DNA of 64,000 bases from CALLPQ01 sp039819545 (GCA_039819545.1 JBCBRS010000006.1:70243-134242), one strand, 5' to 3'. Shown: positions 24,666-35,315, counted from the stretch's first letter. The notes: a model not told the origin generated them from the letters alone. Numbers and translations are program-made.

Positions 24666-27600
24666 TGGGCGAGACGGCTGATCAATCAATCCTCCTGCAG
24701 ACCGATCAACATTATTTCAATGTGCCCGCCGGTGCGCATTTTCTGGATCGTCTCGCGCGCCATCTGCTCGCCTATCAGGGAACGGACCGGTTGGCGCTTT
24801 CTGATGTGCAGGTTTTTCTACCCACCCGGCGGGCGATCCGAACCCTGACAGATCGCCTGACCATCCTCGCCGATCACAAAGTTTCGATTCTGCCGCAAAT
24901 CCGGGCCATCGGCTCCATGGACGCGGATGATGATTTTGATGAGCTGTCGGCGGATGAGGACCTGTTGGCGCTGCCGCCCGCCATATCAGCAATGGAACGC
25001 ACCCTGCTGCTGGCCCAGTTTGTTGCCCGCAAGAACAAAGCATTTGCGGGCGAGGAAAACTGGCCAGCCGCCCTGATGGCGGCGCGGGAATTGGCGAGGC
25101 TGCTTGATTCTCTTTACACAGAGGAGATCGATCTTGCGACGCTGGAAGAACGCTTGCAGATTGATCAGACCCTTGCCGACCACTGGCAGGTTTCTCGTGA
25201 ATTCCTGACCATCATCACCGATGCGTGGCCAAAGCTATTGGCCGAACAGGATCAGATGGATCCTGCGGCCCGGCGAATCGCCCTGATCCGGCAGACCATC
25301 CAGCGCTGGCAGAAGACCCCGCCGCCGGGGCCGGTCATCCTCGCCGGGACCACCGGGAGTACGCCCGCCGTTGCCGACCTGATGGCGACAGTCACAAAAA
25401 TGGATCAGGGGTATGTGATTTTTCCGGGTGCTGATTTAACGCTTGATGAGGCCGCATGGCAGGCGATTGATGATCCCCACCCTCAATCGGGTCTGAAAGC
25501 CCTGTTTGATCGTCTCGGCCTTGCGAGGGCAACCATCGCGGTACTGCCGCCGCCGGCGATATCAAGGAAAGGCACCGCGGATACGGCAAGAGCGCGCCAC
25601 CAACTTCTCTCTCTGGCCTTGCGCCCGGCGGAAAAGACTGATGACTGGCTTGACCAGGTTGCTGATATCAGCCCCGAGATGGCCATGGAAGCTGTTGACG
25701 GCCTCACCTTGATTGAGGCTGACGATGAAGAGCATGAGGCCGATATCATTGCCCTGATCATCCGCCGTACCCTGACGGAACCGGATGCAACTGTCATGCT
25801 GGTCACCCCGGACCGCACGCTCGCGCGGCGGGTCAGTATGAAATTGCGGCGCTGGTCAATCCGCGCGGACGATTCAGGCGGGGTGCCCCTCGCCAACACC
25901 CCGGTCGGCACGTTCTTGCGTCTTGTGGCCCGGTGGCTATGCGCGCCCAGCGATCCGCTTTGCCTCATGTCTGTGCTCAAACACCCACTCTGTCAGCCAA
26001 AGGGAGGGCGCGTCGCCGTGTCCCGTCTTGAGCGGCAATTGCGCGGGCTTGCCCCTATCGGCGGGTTTGATGATCTTGCCGCCTCGGTGCTGGAGGATGC
26101 CGGCCAAAGAGCCGCGACACTAGAGCCGCTTCTCGCTTGGCTTGGCGCAGCGTTAGAGGGGTGGCACCCGGCCCGCGATGATCTGTGTGCGGCGGATATG
26201 GTGGATCAGCATTTTGCAACAGCGCGCGTCCTGACAACCGGCGATGAGGGGAATACGACCCTGTGGAGCCGCGACGACGGGCGGGCCGCCGCTGACTGTG
26301 CCGATCAAATCCGCTCCCTGACACCGTATCTGCGCGCAGCGCGCGTTGCCGATTACCCGACCCTTTTTACGCAGTTGATGGCCGGTATTGCCGTGCGTCC
26401 GGCCTATCAGACCCATCCGCGTATCGCCATTCTGGGTCCGCTGGAGGCGCGGTTGCACACCGCTGAGCGGATCATTCTTTCGGGCTTGAATGAGGGTGTG
26501 TGGCCCGGTGAAGCGACGACGGATGGATTTTTATCTCGCCAGATGCGCGCCGCCGTCGGTTTGCCTGCACCGGAGCGGCGTACCGGTCTTTCGGCCCATG
26601 ACTTTGCCCAACTGGCGGCCCAAAAAACCGTTACCCTGACCCGTGCAAAACGCGCCAACAACGCGCCCACGACGCGGTCTCGCTGGCTCGTCCGCTTACG
26701 GAATTTAACGAGCGCTTTGGCGTACAGCGAACCGGACGCACCGCTTTCCATCGACCATAGCAGGGAATGGCGAGCGGCAACTGCACAGCTGCATACCCCG
26801 CAAAGCGTGCCTCATATGCCGCCCATCGGGGCACCGGCGCCGCGTCCACCGATCGCAGCGCGGCCCACAACCTTTTTCGTCACACGGATCGAAGACTGGC
26901 TGCGCGACCCCTACGGCTTCTATGCGCGGTCGATTTTGACTATGCGCTCGCTGGATCCGTTGAATGATCCGTTTAGTGCGCGTCATCTCGGTATTATTAT
27001 GCATGACGCCTTTGAGGCGTATACAAAGCAATTAGCGTCGGGGGTTACGGCTGACCGCGCTTTGCTGCAAAACTTGTTTATGGCGGCATTCCAGAAAAAA
27101 CGCCTGCCGCCACGCACGCAAGCGCTATGGCTGCCAGCCTTTGAGAAGAGCCTTGACTGGTTTGCCGATTGGCACGCGGCCCGCCTTGCCGAGGGCACCC
27201 CCGTTATCCTTGAAGGCGAAGGAACGTGGCAGTTTGAGGTCAATGAGAAAAACTTCGAAATCCGCGCCCGCGCCGACCGCATTGATCGCCTCTTTGACCC
27301 GGAGGCGCGCAGCAATGGGGCCAGCCGCGAGATGCTGGCGATCTATGACTATAAAACCGGCACGCTGAAAACCCTGAAGCAGGACAAGAACTTTAGTCCG
27401 CAACTGGCGCTCACAGCCCTGATTGCCCACCATAGGGGCTTTGGCGATCTTGGCACGACCACAATCGGGCGACAGGCCTATATCAAGACGTTTAATCGGT
27501 CTACCGATGATCTTGACTTCAAGACGGAAGATAGCACCAGCCTGCACGGCGTTGACGTTACCACTGCAATGCAGGAGGCAGAGGAAAGCCTGCGTGCACT

Positions 27601-27742
27601 CATCGCCGCGTTTGGGGACGAGGAGACGCCTTATCTATCCCAGCCACGACCGGAATATGCGAACCGTTTCGGGGATTATGACCACCTTGCGCGGCGACGC
27701 GAGTGGATGAGCGACGATGATCATAGCGACGGGGAGGGTTGA
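24665..27742 (+). CDS. addB: double-strand break repair protein AddB
   Basis: AddB is the non-motor or weakly motor subunit of the AddAB helicase-nuclease that processes broken DNA ends for RecA. The 1025-aa protein has a helicase-like fold (VQVFLPTRRAIRTLTDRL; PGPVILAGTTGSTPAVADLM; IILSGLNEGVWPGEA) and a C-terminal RecB-type nuclease domain with IYDYKTG near residue 897. The N-terminal P-loop is degenerate, as in alphaproteobacterial AddB. addA follows within three bases. Confidence 0.95.
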   Translation: MGETADQSILLQTDQHYFNVPAGAHFLDRLARHLLAYQGTDRLALSDVQVFLPTRRAIRTLTDRLTILADHKVSILPQIRAIGSMDADDDFDELSADEDLLALPPAISAMERTLLLAQFVARKNKAFAGEENWPAALMAARELARLLDSLYTEEIDLATLEERLQIDQTLADHWQVSREFLTIITDAWPKLLAEQDQMDPAARRIALIRQTIQRWQKTPPPGPVILAGTTGSTPAVADLMATVTKMDQGYVIFPGADLTLDEAAWQAIDDPHPQSGLKALFDRLGLARATIAVLPPPAISRKGTADTARARHQLLSLALRPAEKTDDWLDQVADISPEMAMEAVDGLTLIEADDEEHEADIIALIIRRTLTEPDATVMLVTPDRTLARRVSMKLRRWSIRADDSGGVPLANTPVGTFLRLVARWLCAPSDPLCLMSVLKHPLCQPKGGRVAVSRLERQLRGLAPIGGFDDLAASVLEDAGQRAATLEPLLAWLGAALEGWHPARDDLCAADMVDQHFATARVLTTGDEGNTTLWSRDDGRAAADCADQIRSLTPYLRAARVADYPTLFTQLMAGIAVRPAYQTHPRIAILGPLEARLHTAERIILSGLNEGVWPGEATTDGFLSRQMRAAVGLPAPERRTGLSAHDFAQLAAQKTVTLTRAKRANNAPTTRSRWLVRLRNLTSALAYSEPDAPLSIDHSREWRAATAQLHTPQSVPHMPPIGAPAPRPPIAARPTTFFVTRIEDWLRDPYGFYARSILTMRSLDPLNDPFSARHLGIIMHDAFEAYTKQLASGVTADRALLQNLFMAAFQKKRLPPRTQALWLPAFEKSLDWFADWHAARLAEGTPVILEGEGTWQFEVNEKNFEIRARADRIDRLFDPEARSNGASREMLAIYDYKTGTLKTLKQDKNFSPQLALTALIAHHRGFGDLGTTTIGRQAYIKTFNRSTDDLDFKTEDSTSLHGVDVTTAMQEAEESLRALIAAFGDEETPYLSQPRPEYANRFGDYDHLARRREWMSDDDHSDGEG

Positions 27743-27744
27743 TC

Positions 27745-30700
27745 GTGGATAATGAAATCGACCGTTCCCTGAATAATCAATTGATCGCGGCGCAGCCAAC
27801 CCTGTCGGCGTGGGTTGGCGCCAATGCGGGCTCTGGCAAGACCCGGGTTTTGACCAACCGAGTGGCGCGTCTTCTACTGGCGGGCGCAGATCCTGCGGCG
27901 ATTTTGTGTATCACCTACACCAAGGCCGCCGCCGCCGAAATGGCCACACGCCTGTCGGAATTGTTGGGCGGCTGGGCATTGGCGGAAAACACGGCTCTGG
28001 AAAAAGCGTTACGCGATCTTGAGGGTGGCCAAGAGGGTGCGGGCGATCAAAAGGCCTATACTGAAGATGCGCTTTCCCACGCGCGGCGCTTGTTTGCCCG
28101 GGCTCTGGAGACACCGGGCGGGCTCAAAATTCAAACAATCCACGCTTTTTGTGAAAAAGTGTTGCAGCGTTTTCCACTGGAGGCAGGCGTTGCGCCGGGG
28201 TTTGAGGTGCTCGACGAAGCCGCCGCAACGACTCTGATTGAAGGCGTGCTCGACACCCTCGCCCGGCGACGCCATGGTCGCAGCGAGGATGACAAAGCCA
28301 TCGCGGCCGCGTTTACGCATCTGGGACAACGCTACAACCCCACGACGTTGACCGAGTGCTTGCAGGCAAGCCTTTCAAAATCGAGCCTCTTCGAGGCGGC
28401 TGTCCACGATTACGGGTCGGCGCAGGCGATGCTTGATGCTTTTGCCGAAACAACCGAGATCGACCCCGCGCAGTCACCGGCTGCGTTTCAACGCGCCATG
28501 GCAACGCTTGTCAGCACACAAATGGCGGAAGACTGGGCTGCGCAGCTTGCCGATGGCAAAAAACAGGCTGCTGACCGTGGCACCAAACTCCTCAGGCTAG
28601 CCGATGCTGGTACCGATACAGATGTGGTCGCTATTGTCATCGACGTGTTGTTAAAAGCCGATGGCACGCCCGCAAAAGTCGTGGATGCCGACGTCAAAGC
28701 GGCGCATCCAACGCTGGAAGAGGAAATCAGCGCCGTGCAGCGCGACCTTACTGAAATTTATAGTCAGTATAAAGCGCAAATTAATTACGAGGATACGCAC
28801 CATTTCCTCACCCTCGCGGGGTTACTGCATGATCTTTATACCACCCGAAAACGCGCTCAAGGCGTCCTTGACTTTGATGACCTCGTTTCGCGCACGCGCG
28901 ATCTCTTCTCTCGCGGGGAGACCGGTACCCGCTGGATCATGTATAAACTTGACCAGGGCCTCGATCATATCCTTGTGGATGAAACGCAAGACACAAGCCC
29001 CAACCAATGGCAGGTGATCGAGGGCCCGCTTGGCGAGTTTTTTACAGGCCTTGAACAGGCCCGCGCGCCGCGCACGTTTTTCGCTGTCGGTGACCAGAAA
29101 CAGTCGATTTATTCCTTTCAGGGAGCTGATGCGAGCCTCTTTTCCGAAAAGCAGGCAACGATTGGTAAAGCCATCGCCGCGAGCGGGGCGCCTTTTCGCG
29201 ATGTGCCGCTCACCCTGTCATTTCGCAGTACCGCCCCGGTCCTCCAGTTTGTTGATGCAGTATTTTCTTCCGCCAGCACCACAGAAGGGTTGGGAGATCA
29301 GGAACGTCTGCATCATGGGGTATTCCGTGTGGGGAGCGCCGGGCGGGTCACCCTCCTGCCCTTTACTCCCAAACCGGGACGCAGCAAGGCAAAGCCGTGG
29401 GACGCGCCGCTAGACGCCAGTCCGCCAGAGAACCCCGTGGCAACGCTGTGTGCCCATGTGGCGGGTATGATCGCCGATTGGCTCGCGGATCCCGCCCCCC
29501 TGCTAACGCCGCGTGGTCGCCGGATTATGCCAGAAGATATCGTTATCCTTGTCCAGTCGCGCGGCGCTCCCTTTCACCAGATGATCAAGGCGCTCGATGC
29601 AAAAAACATTCCCGTGGCGGGGACGGACCGCTTGCATCTGCTTGATGATATTGCGGTGCTGGACCTTTTGTCTTTTGCCCAAACAGCGCTGTTGCTGCAC
29701 GATGATCTGTCACTCGCCGAAGCGCTGAAAAGCCCGCTCCTGGGGCTAGACGAAAACGCGCTCTTTGATCTTGCCCATGGACGCGAGGGTACTCTGTGGT
29801 CATCACTTAGAGAAAAAGCGACGGAAAATACTCTTTATAGCGAATGTGTAGAGAGAATACGCGAGGCTCAGGCAATCGGCCTGAACGAGGGGCCTTACGC
29901 ATTTTTCTCTCACCTGCTGGAGACTGGTACCCCATCAGGTCGCCAGCGGTTTTATGATCGGTTAGGCACAAGCTGCGCGGATAGCATCAACGCGTTTATC
30001 GGCGCGTGTCTTGACTATGAACAGTCGCATACACGCTCGCTACAAGGGTTTGTGACGGCCTTTGCGCAGGACAATACCGAAATCAAGCGCGACCTTGATC
30101 AGGTCAGTGATGCTGTGCGCATTATGACCGTACACGGCGCAAAAGGGCTAGAGGGTAATATCGTCTTCCTGCTCGATGCAACGCGTAAGCCCGCCACCGG
30201 TAAGGATGGGCCCGTCAAATGGGTTGTCCCGGCGCAGCCGCGCTATGGCGAGACGCCAAACCGACCAACCCCCATGCCGATCCTGTTACGCGACCAGACA
30301 CTGGCAAGCGCGCCGGTGACAATAGCGAAGGAAACGGCAAAGCGCCGTCACTATGAGGAATATCGGCGCCTTCTCTATGTGGCAGCGACCCGCGCGCGTG
30401 ATTGGCTGTTTATCTGCGGCTACGAAGGCAGGGGAAAACCAAACCCGGAGAAAAAGAATTTCAAGCCTGAACAAGCATCTTGGTACGAACTATCACAGAT
30501 TGCGTTTGATAAATTGCGCGCGGGCGGTGAAGAGATCGTGCGCGAAGCGTCCTGCCCATGGGATGGTGAAAGCCAGACGCTAACCGCCGCGCAAACGGCT
30601 CAGATCAATGGCGACCCTACGCCTACCGATGCCCCCTTGGCCATGGCGGGAGGCGACGAGCCGGCTATTCCCGTCTGGATGACAGAGCCAGCGGCGGCAG

Positions 30701-31392
30701 AACGGGCCAGGGTGCGGCTTGCCCCATCGCACGCCGCCGACGCGCTTGAAAAAGCAGCCAACACCCGAGTGCCGGAGGCTGGTGGCGCGAGCCGTGCCGA
30801 AGACGAGGCTACCGAGGACACATCCGAGCGGGTGCCGGCGGCGGCCTATGACCCGGTGCGAGACGCTGACCGCTATGAACGCGGGCGCCTGCTCCACCGT
30901 CTCCTGGAAAAGCTACCGGCCTGTGCGGCGGACACGCGCGGCGCGCTTGCCGACCAGTGGCTAGCCCGGCACGCGGGCCATGTGCCCGCCGAAACACGGG
31001 CCCAGTGGCGGGACGAAGTTCTGGCGGTCCTTGCCCTGCCCGCCCTTGTTGCTGCGTTTGGCCCCGGCTCCCGGGCGGAGGTCAGCCTTGCCGGGACACT
31101 GGACCAGCTGCCGGGCGAGCCTTTGATCACCGGCCAGATTGATCGTCTTTTGGTGCGGGACGGTAGGGCACTGATCATTGATTACAAAACCAACCAGCCA
31201 CCACCCGCGACCGAGGCTGGCGTAGCGCCCGCCTATCTGGCGCAAATGGCGCTCTACCGGGCGCTCGTGAAACAACTTTATCCCGACCATGAGGTTGATG
31301 CGGGTCTGTTATGGACATGGGATGCGCGGTTTATGCCCCTGTCACCTGAACGCCTCGATCACGCTTTCGCGCGCTTAGAAGGAGGCTCTTGA
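27745..31392 (+). CDS. addA: double-strand break repair helicase-nuclease AddA
   Basis: AddA is the 3'-5' UvrD-type helicase and nuclease subunit. About 1215 aa from GTG 27745, chosen because GGGGAGGG lies six bases upstream; TTG 27739 is also in frame. Motifs in order: Walker A VGANAGSGKTRVLTNRVARLL; IQTIHAFCEKVLQRFP; Walker B ILVDETQDTSPNQW; GDQKQSIYSFQGAD; MTVHGAKGLE; RRLLYVAATRARDWLF; C-terminal nuclease LIIDYKTNQPP. Both AddA and AddB nuclease motifs are intact. trxA follows on the same strand. Confidence 0.97.
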   Translation: MDNEIDRSLNNQLIAAQPTLSAWVGANAGSGKTRVLTNRVARLLLAGADPAAILCITYTKAAAAEMATRLSELLGGWALAENTALEKALRDLEGGQEGAGDQKAYTEDALSHARRLFARALETPGGLKIQTIHAFCEKVLQRFPLEAGVAPGFEVLDEAAATTLIEGVLDTLARRRHGRSEDDKAIAAAFTHLGQRYNPTTLTECLQASLSKSSLFEAAVHDYGSAQAMLDAFAETTEIDPAQSPAAFQRAMATLVSTQMAEDWAAQLADGKKQAADRGTKLLRLADAGTDTDVVAIVIDVLLKADGTPAKVVDADVKAAHPTLEEEISAVQRDLTEIYSQYKAQINYEDTHHFLTLAGLLHDLYTTRKRAQGVLDFDDLVSRTRDLFSRGETGTRWIMYKLDQGLDHILVDETQDTSPNQWQVIEGPLGEFFTGLEQARAPRTFFAVGDQKQSIYSFQGADASLFSEKQATIGKAIAASGAPFRDVPLTLSFRSTAPVLQFVDAVFSSASTTEGLGDQERLHHGVFRVGSAGRVTLLPFTPKPGRSKAKPWDAPLDASPPENPVATLCAHVAGMIADWLADPAPLLTPRGRRIMPEDIVILVQSRGAPFHQMIKALDAKNIPVAGTDRLHLLDDIAVLDLLSFAQTALLLHDDLSLAEALKSPLLGLDENALFDLAHGREGTLWSSLREKATENTLYSECVERIREAQAIGLNEGPYAFFSHLLETGTPSGRQRFYDRLGTSCADSINAFIGACLDYEQSHTRSLQGFVTAFAQDNTEIKRDLDQVSDAVRIMTVHGAKGLEGNIVFLLDATRKPATGKDGPVKWVVPAQPRYGETPNRPTPMPILLRDQTLASAPVTIAKETAKRRHYEEYRRLLYVAATRARDWLFICGYEGRGKPNPEKKNFKPEQASWYELSQIAFDKLRAGGEEIVREASCPWDGESQTLTAAQTAQINGDPTPTDAPLAMAGGDEPAIPVWMTEPAAAERARVRLAPSHAADALEKAANTRVPEAGGASRAEDEATEDTSERVPAAAYDPVRDADRYERGRLLHRLLEKLPACAADTRGALADQWLARHAGHVPAETRAQWRDEVLAVLALPALVAAFGPGSRAEVSLAGTLDQLPGEPLITGQIDRLLVRDGRALIIDYKTNQPPPATEAGVAPAYLAQMALYRALVKQLYPDHEVDAGLLWTWDARFMPLSPERLDHAFARLEGGS

Positions 31393-31466
31393 GTTTCGCG
31401 GCGCGGCGCTTATTTGCTAGACTTCACATCGGGCCACCTTTGCCCCACAAATTAAGGAGGCCAACC

Positions 31467-31814
31467 ATGGCGACCAAAGCAATTACCGACAGCTCTTTTG
31501 ACAATGATGTGTTGAAGGCGGATCATCCTGTTCTCGTGGATTTTTGGGCAGAGTGGTGTGGCCCCTGCAAACAGATTGGCCCGGCGCTGGAAGAAATTGC
31601 CGCCGAGCGGGCGGGCACTGTGACAATCGCCAAAATGAACATTGACGAAAACCCGAACACGCCGGGGCAACTGGGTGTGCGCGGTATCCCGACCCTGATG
31701 ATCTTCAAGGGCGGTGAGCTTGTGGCGACCAAGGTCGGCGCCGCGCCAAAATCTGACATTGATGGCTGGATCGCCAGCGTCCTGAAAGACGTTGCGGCAA
31801 CTGCAAGCGCCTGA
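31467..31814 (+). CDS. trxA: thioredoxin
   Basis: A 115-aa cytoplasmic dithiol-disulfide oxidoreductase with active-site WCGPC (Cys31, Cys34) and cis-Pro74 in RGIPTLMIF. ATG 31467 has an ideal AAGGAGG six bases upstream; the longer frame overlapping addA is rejected. Its position after addA is a familiar alphaproteobacterial arrangement. Its stop is five bases from the convergent folC stop. Confidence 0.97.
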   Translation: MATKAITDSSFDNDVLKADHPVLVDFWAEWCGPCKQIGPALEEIAAERAGTVTIAKMNIDENPNTPGQLGVRGIPTLMIFKGGELVATKVGAAPKSDIDGWIASVLKDVAATASA

Positions 31815-31819
31815 GCGCG

Positions 31820-33226
31820 TTAGCCATGATCCGTTAGGATCTCCCCCGCCAGATACAAAGAGCCTGCAATGACGACCCGCGGGATTGTCTTGTCGGCTTT
31901 TATCCGTTCAAGGATTTGTTCCAGCGCTGTGGAAGCAGTTTGCGCCGTCTGCACCACATGGCCGTGATCACGCGCGGCTTTTTCAATCTGCTTGATCGGC
32001 GCGGCGTTATCCTGCTCTGACCTGACCGAATATACGCAAGCGACAAGCCCGGTCAGGGCCTCAAAAAAACCGCCGAGGTCTTTTTGTTTCTGCAGGCCCG
32101 CAATGAGATAAACAGGGCGCGGCAGACGTTCTTCAAGGTCGGCAATCACCGAGGCGAGAGCACGCGCCGCATGGGGATTATGCCCGCCATCGAGCCACAA
32201 ATCGGCAGTATCGCCGGTGGCAGCCTCCAGCCGATCCACGAATGGCCCGAACCGCAATTGCTGCATACGTCCCGGCCACAGTGCATTGACCAGGCCCTGC
32301 GACACGGTCTGATCATCAGGGCACAGATCAGCCGCCCGCAGCGCGGCTATGGCGAGACCAGCATTGTTAATCTGATGCGCGCCGGTCAGTCGTGGCAAAA
32401 CGAGGTCAGAGAGCCCCTCATCATCCTGAAAAACGAGGCGGCCCTGTTCTTCAAACACGTGCCAGTCTTCGCCATATTTGAACGGCTCGGCACCGGTTTT
32501 CATGGCCTGTCGTTCAAGGACAGCCATGGCGGTTGCCGATTGCTGACCAATGACGGCGCGGGCTCCTGATTTGAAAATACCGGCCTTTTCACCAGCGATG
32601 GTTGCCACATCATCGCCAAGAAATTGCTGATGGTCGAGCGCCACGGGCGTCACCACACTGGCGAGCGGTTCCCTGATCACATTGGTTGCATCAAGACGGC
32701 CACCAAGACCAACCTCCAGCAGGAGGACATCGGCAGGCGTTTCAGAAAACGCCAAAAACGCCGCACAGGTTACCGCTTCGAAATAGGTCAGCTCCTGATC
32801 CTGAACCGCTTCATCACACCTTGTGATCACATCGATGAGCGCCTCGTTGGAGATTTCTTTGCCTGCCAGTACAATGCGTTCATTAAACCGGACAAGGTGC
32901 GGCGAGGTATAGACATGCACGGTCTTGCCCGCAGCCTCCAGAATGGCACGCATATAGGCAATGGTTGATCCCTTGCCGTTGGTACCCGCCACATGGATCG
33001 TGGGCGGAAGATTTTTATGCGGATCACCAAGAGTACCGAGCGCCATGATCATCCGTTCCAACCCAAGGTCGATCAGCGCCGGACGGCGTTCCGCCAGAGC
33101 CGCCAGCAAAACCGACGCACGCCCGCCGCTACCCTGGTCGGGCCCATTTGCCGCGCCGCCCGAAGACGGGGACGCGGGCACACGGGGCACGTCGGACGAC
33201 GCATTATCGCCAGTGTCTTTGGTCAT
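31820..33226 (-). CDS. folC: bifunctional folylpolyglutamate synthase/dihydrofolate synthase
   Basis: FolC adds glutamate to dihydropteroate and to folates. The 468-aa Mur-ligase-type protein has the P-loop HVAGTNGKGST at residues 78-88 and the folate-loop region TSPHLVRFNERI, followed by LLEVGLGGRLDATNV and the C-terminal HNPHAARAL domain. The first ~37 residues are a low-complexity Ser/Gly/Pro leader not usual for the family, so a later start is possible. It follows accD by 34 bases. Confidence 0.95.
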   Translation of the reverse strand: MTKDTGDNASSDVPRVPASPSSGGAANGPDQGSGGRASVLLAALAERRPALIDLGLERMIMALGTLGDPHKNLPPTIHVAGTNGKGSTIAYMRAILEAAGKTVHVYTSPHLVRFNERIVLAGKEISNEALIDVITRCDEAVQDQELTYFEAVTCAAFLAFSETPADVLLLEVGLGGRLDATNVIREPLASVVTPVALDHQQFLGDDVATIAGEKAGIFKSGARAVIGQQSATAMAVLERQAMKTGAEPFKYGEDWHVFEEQGRLVFQDDEGLSDLVLPRLTGAHQINNAGLAIAALRAADLCPDDQTVSQGLVNALWPGRMQQLRFGPFVDRLEAATGDTADLWLDGGHNPHAARALASVIADLEERLPRPVYLIAGLQKQKDLGGFFEALTGLVACVYSVRSEQDNAAPIKQIEKAARDHGHVVQTAQTASTALEQILERIKADKTIPRVVIAGSLYLAGEILTDHG

Positions 33227-33260
33227 GGTACAGAAAAACCCGCCGGCTCAGGCCGCTTTT

Positions 33261-34352
33261 TTACTCGGCGGCTTTGTCAGTAAGTGTGGCCCCTGATGCG
33301 GGCTCACTTGGCCCCTCAGGAGAAGCCTCTTTAGCACCATCGCGCGGCGCCAGATCATTTGCCGCGGTGTTCACATCATCAATTTCCACAGGGATTGATA
33401 CGTCATCGTCGACATTTTGCGCCGGTTGTTCGGGCTCGCTCCCGTCGTTATCGGCTGGCATCATCTCTGCCGCGAGCATGTCAGTCTGGCTTTGACGTCG
33501 TGTCTGGGTCAGCAAGACCCGAACAAGCTTAGACACGGTTTCCCGCAAGTCTTTGCGCTCGGCGACAATATCGACCATGCCTTTTTCCAGCAAGAACTCC
33601 GAACGCTGAAACTCGTCGGGCAATTGCTCGCGGATGGTCTGCTCAATGACCCGGCGACCGGCAAAGCCGATCAGGGCGCCGGGTTCTGCAATATGAATAT
33701 CGCCGAGCATGGCAAACGAAGCGGTCACCCCGCCGGTCGTCGGATTTGTCAGAATCACAATGAACGGCAAGCCCGCGGTGCGCAGCATCTCAACGGCGAT
33801 GGTCGTGCGGGGCATTTGCATTAGGGACAGGATGCTTTCCTGCATCCGGGCGCCGCCGGAGGCGGAGAACATCACGAGAGGCGCATTGCGCTCCACGGCT
33901 TTGCTGGCAGCGGTCACAAACCCCTCGCCCACGGCCATCCCCATGGAGCCACCCATAAAGGAGAAGTTCTGAATACTGATCACCATGGGCATGGCGTCAA
34001 TCATACCCTCGGCGACAATGATGGCATCTTTTTCGCCAGTGCGTTTGCGATGATCGCGCAGCCGATCAGCGTACTTTTTGGTATCGCGAAATTTCAGTGG
34101 ATCGGTCGGCGTGTCGGGCACCGGGACGCGGGTGTAGGTGCCGTCGTCAAACATCATGGTGAGGCGATCTTCGGACCCGATGGCCATATGATGCCCGCAG
34201 GACGGGCACACATAAAGTGCAGCCTCCAAGTCGCGCTGGAAAATCATCTCGCCGCAACCTTTGCACTTCACCCACAAGGTGTCGGTATTATCCTCCGGCC
34301 GTTTGAAAATGTTCTTGATCCCCGGCGGGGTCAGGTTTGATAGCCAATTCAT
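33261..34352 (-). CDS. accD: acetyl-CoA carboxylase carboxyltransferase subunit beta
   Basis: AccD with AccA transfers CO2 from biotin to acetyl-CoA in fatty-acid synthesis. The four zinc cysteines are Cys30, Cys33, Cys49 and Cys52 (VKCKGCGE...VCPSCGHH). The crotonase-like core runs to about residue 285 (GGSMGMAVGEGFVTA, SASGGARMQE, NPTTGGVTASFA, GFAGRRVIEQT). Start MNWLSNLTPPGIK at 34352 is the family N-terminus. The ~75-residue C-terminal extension is acidic and Ala/Pro-rich and is longer than usual. Confidence 0.96.
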   Translation of the reverse strand: MNWLSNLTPPGIKNIFKRPEDNTDTLWVKCKGCGEMIFQRDLEAALYVCPSCGHHMAIGSEDRLTMMFDDGTYTRVPVPDTPTDPLKFRDTKKYADRLRDHRKRTGEKDAIIVAEGMIDAMPMVISIQNFSFMGGSMGMAVGEGFVTAASKAVERNAPLVMFSASGGARMQESILSLMQMPRTTIAVEMLRTAGLPFIVILTNPTTGGVTASFAMLGDIHIAEPGALIGFAGRRVIEQTIREQLPDEFQRSEFLLEKGMVDIVAERKDLRETVSKLVRVLLTQTRRQSQTDMLAAEMMPADNDGSEPEQPAQNVDDDVSIPVEIDDVNTAANDLAPRDGAKEASPEGPSEPASGATLTDKAAE

Positions 34353-34419
34353 GCCAGCGTCTCCAACTGAGGGCGCGATGCGGGTCACCGATTATGCGAT
34401 GGGCCGGTTGTTCCAGTCG

Positions 34420-35274
34420 TCAGGCCTGCCGCGCTGTGCGCACCGCCGCTGATAATGCCCGCGTGAAGTTTAATACTTCTTCACTATGTAAGGGGTCTGG
34501 CGGGACCTTCTCAAGGCCTTGCGGATAGGCAGCGGCAAGTTTTTCGACAATGGCCGAGCCAACGACGACGGCATCGGCGACGCGGGCCATGTCAGCGGCC
34601 ATATCCGGCGTTTTGATCCCGAAACCGACCGCCACCGGAAGGCGCGCAGCGGTCTTGATGGTGCCGATTGCCTCGCGGACGACGCCCGAGGCTGCGCTGC
34701 CCGCGCCAGTCACCCCGGCAACGGACACATAATAGACAAACCCCGACACATGGCGAACAACCGCCGGCAAGCGGTCCATATCGGTTGTGGGTGTGGTCAG
34801 GCGAATAAAATCGAGCCCCGCCGCGCGGGCGGGCAGACACATTTCCGCGTCTTCTTCGGGAGGCAGATCAACAATGATCACCCCGTCCACGCCTGCGGCG
34901 ACCGCTTTTTCGAGAAACGCGTCAACCCCCATCGCCAGGAACGGGTTGTAATAGCCCATCAGGACAATCGGGGTCGCAGCATTCCCCTGGCGAAAGCGCG
35001 CAACCATTTCAAGGGTCCGCGTTAGGGTTTGGCCCGCGGCAAGCGCGCGTAACCCGGCCGCCTGAATGGCCGGACCATCGGCCATGGGGTCGGTGAAGCA
35101 TACGCCTAACTCAATAATATCGGCTCCGGCCGCGGGCAGGGCCTTCATCAGATCGAGCGAGACCTCAAAGGAGGGATCGCCGCCCATAATAAACGGGATA
35201 AACGCCGCGCGCTCTTCGGCGGCGCACCGGGAAAAGACCTGACCGATGCGCGATACATGTCGTTGTGGTGTCAT
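34420..35274 (-). CDS. trpA: tryptophan synthase alpha chain
   Basis: TrpA cleaves indole-3-glycerol phosphate and passes indole to TrpB. The 284-aa TIM barrel has catalytic Glu55 and Asp66 in ELGVCFTDPMADGPAIQ; the normally conserved GVPFSDP reads GVCFTDP here. Phosphate-binding GFGIKTPDMA and VVGSAIVEKL are present. trpA-accD-folC is a classic alphaproteobacterial order, but trpB, normally just upstream, is missing and an M23 peptidase gene takes its place 41 bases away. Confidence 0.96.
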   Translation of the reverse strand: MTPQRHVSRIGQVFSRCAAEERAAFIPFIMGGDPSFEVSLDLMKALPAAGADIIELGVCFTDPMADGPAIQAAGLRALAAGQTLTRTLEMVARFRQGNAATPIVLMGYYNPFLAMGVDAFLEKAVAAGVDGVIIVDLPPEEDAEMCLPARAAGLDFIRLTTPTTDMDRLPAVVRHVSGFVYYVSVAGVTGAGSAASGVVREAIGTIKTAARLPVAVGFGIKTPDMAADMARVADAVVVGSAIVEKLAAAYPQGLEKVPPDPLHSEEVLNFTRALSAAVRTARQA

Positions 35275-35315
35275 GGCCCGGGGTGTACCGGCTGACCCGT
35301 CAGTTGAAAAGGCCG

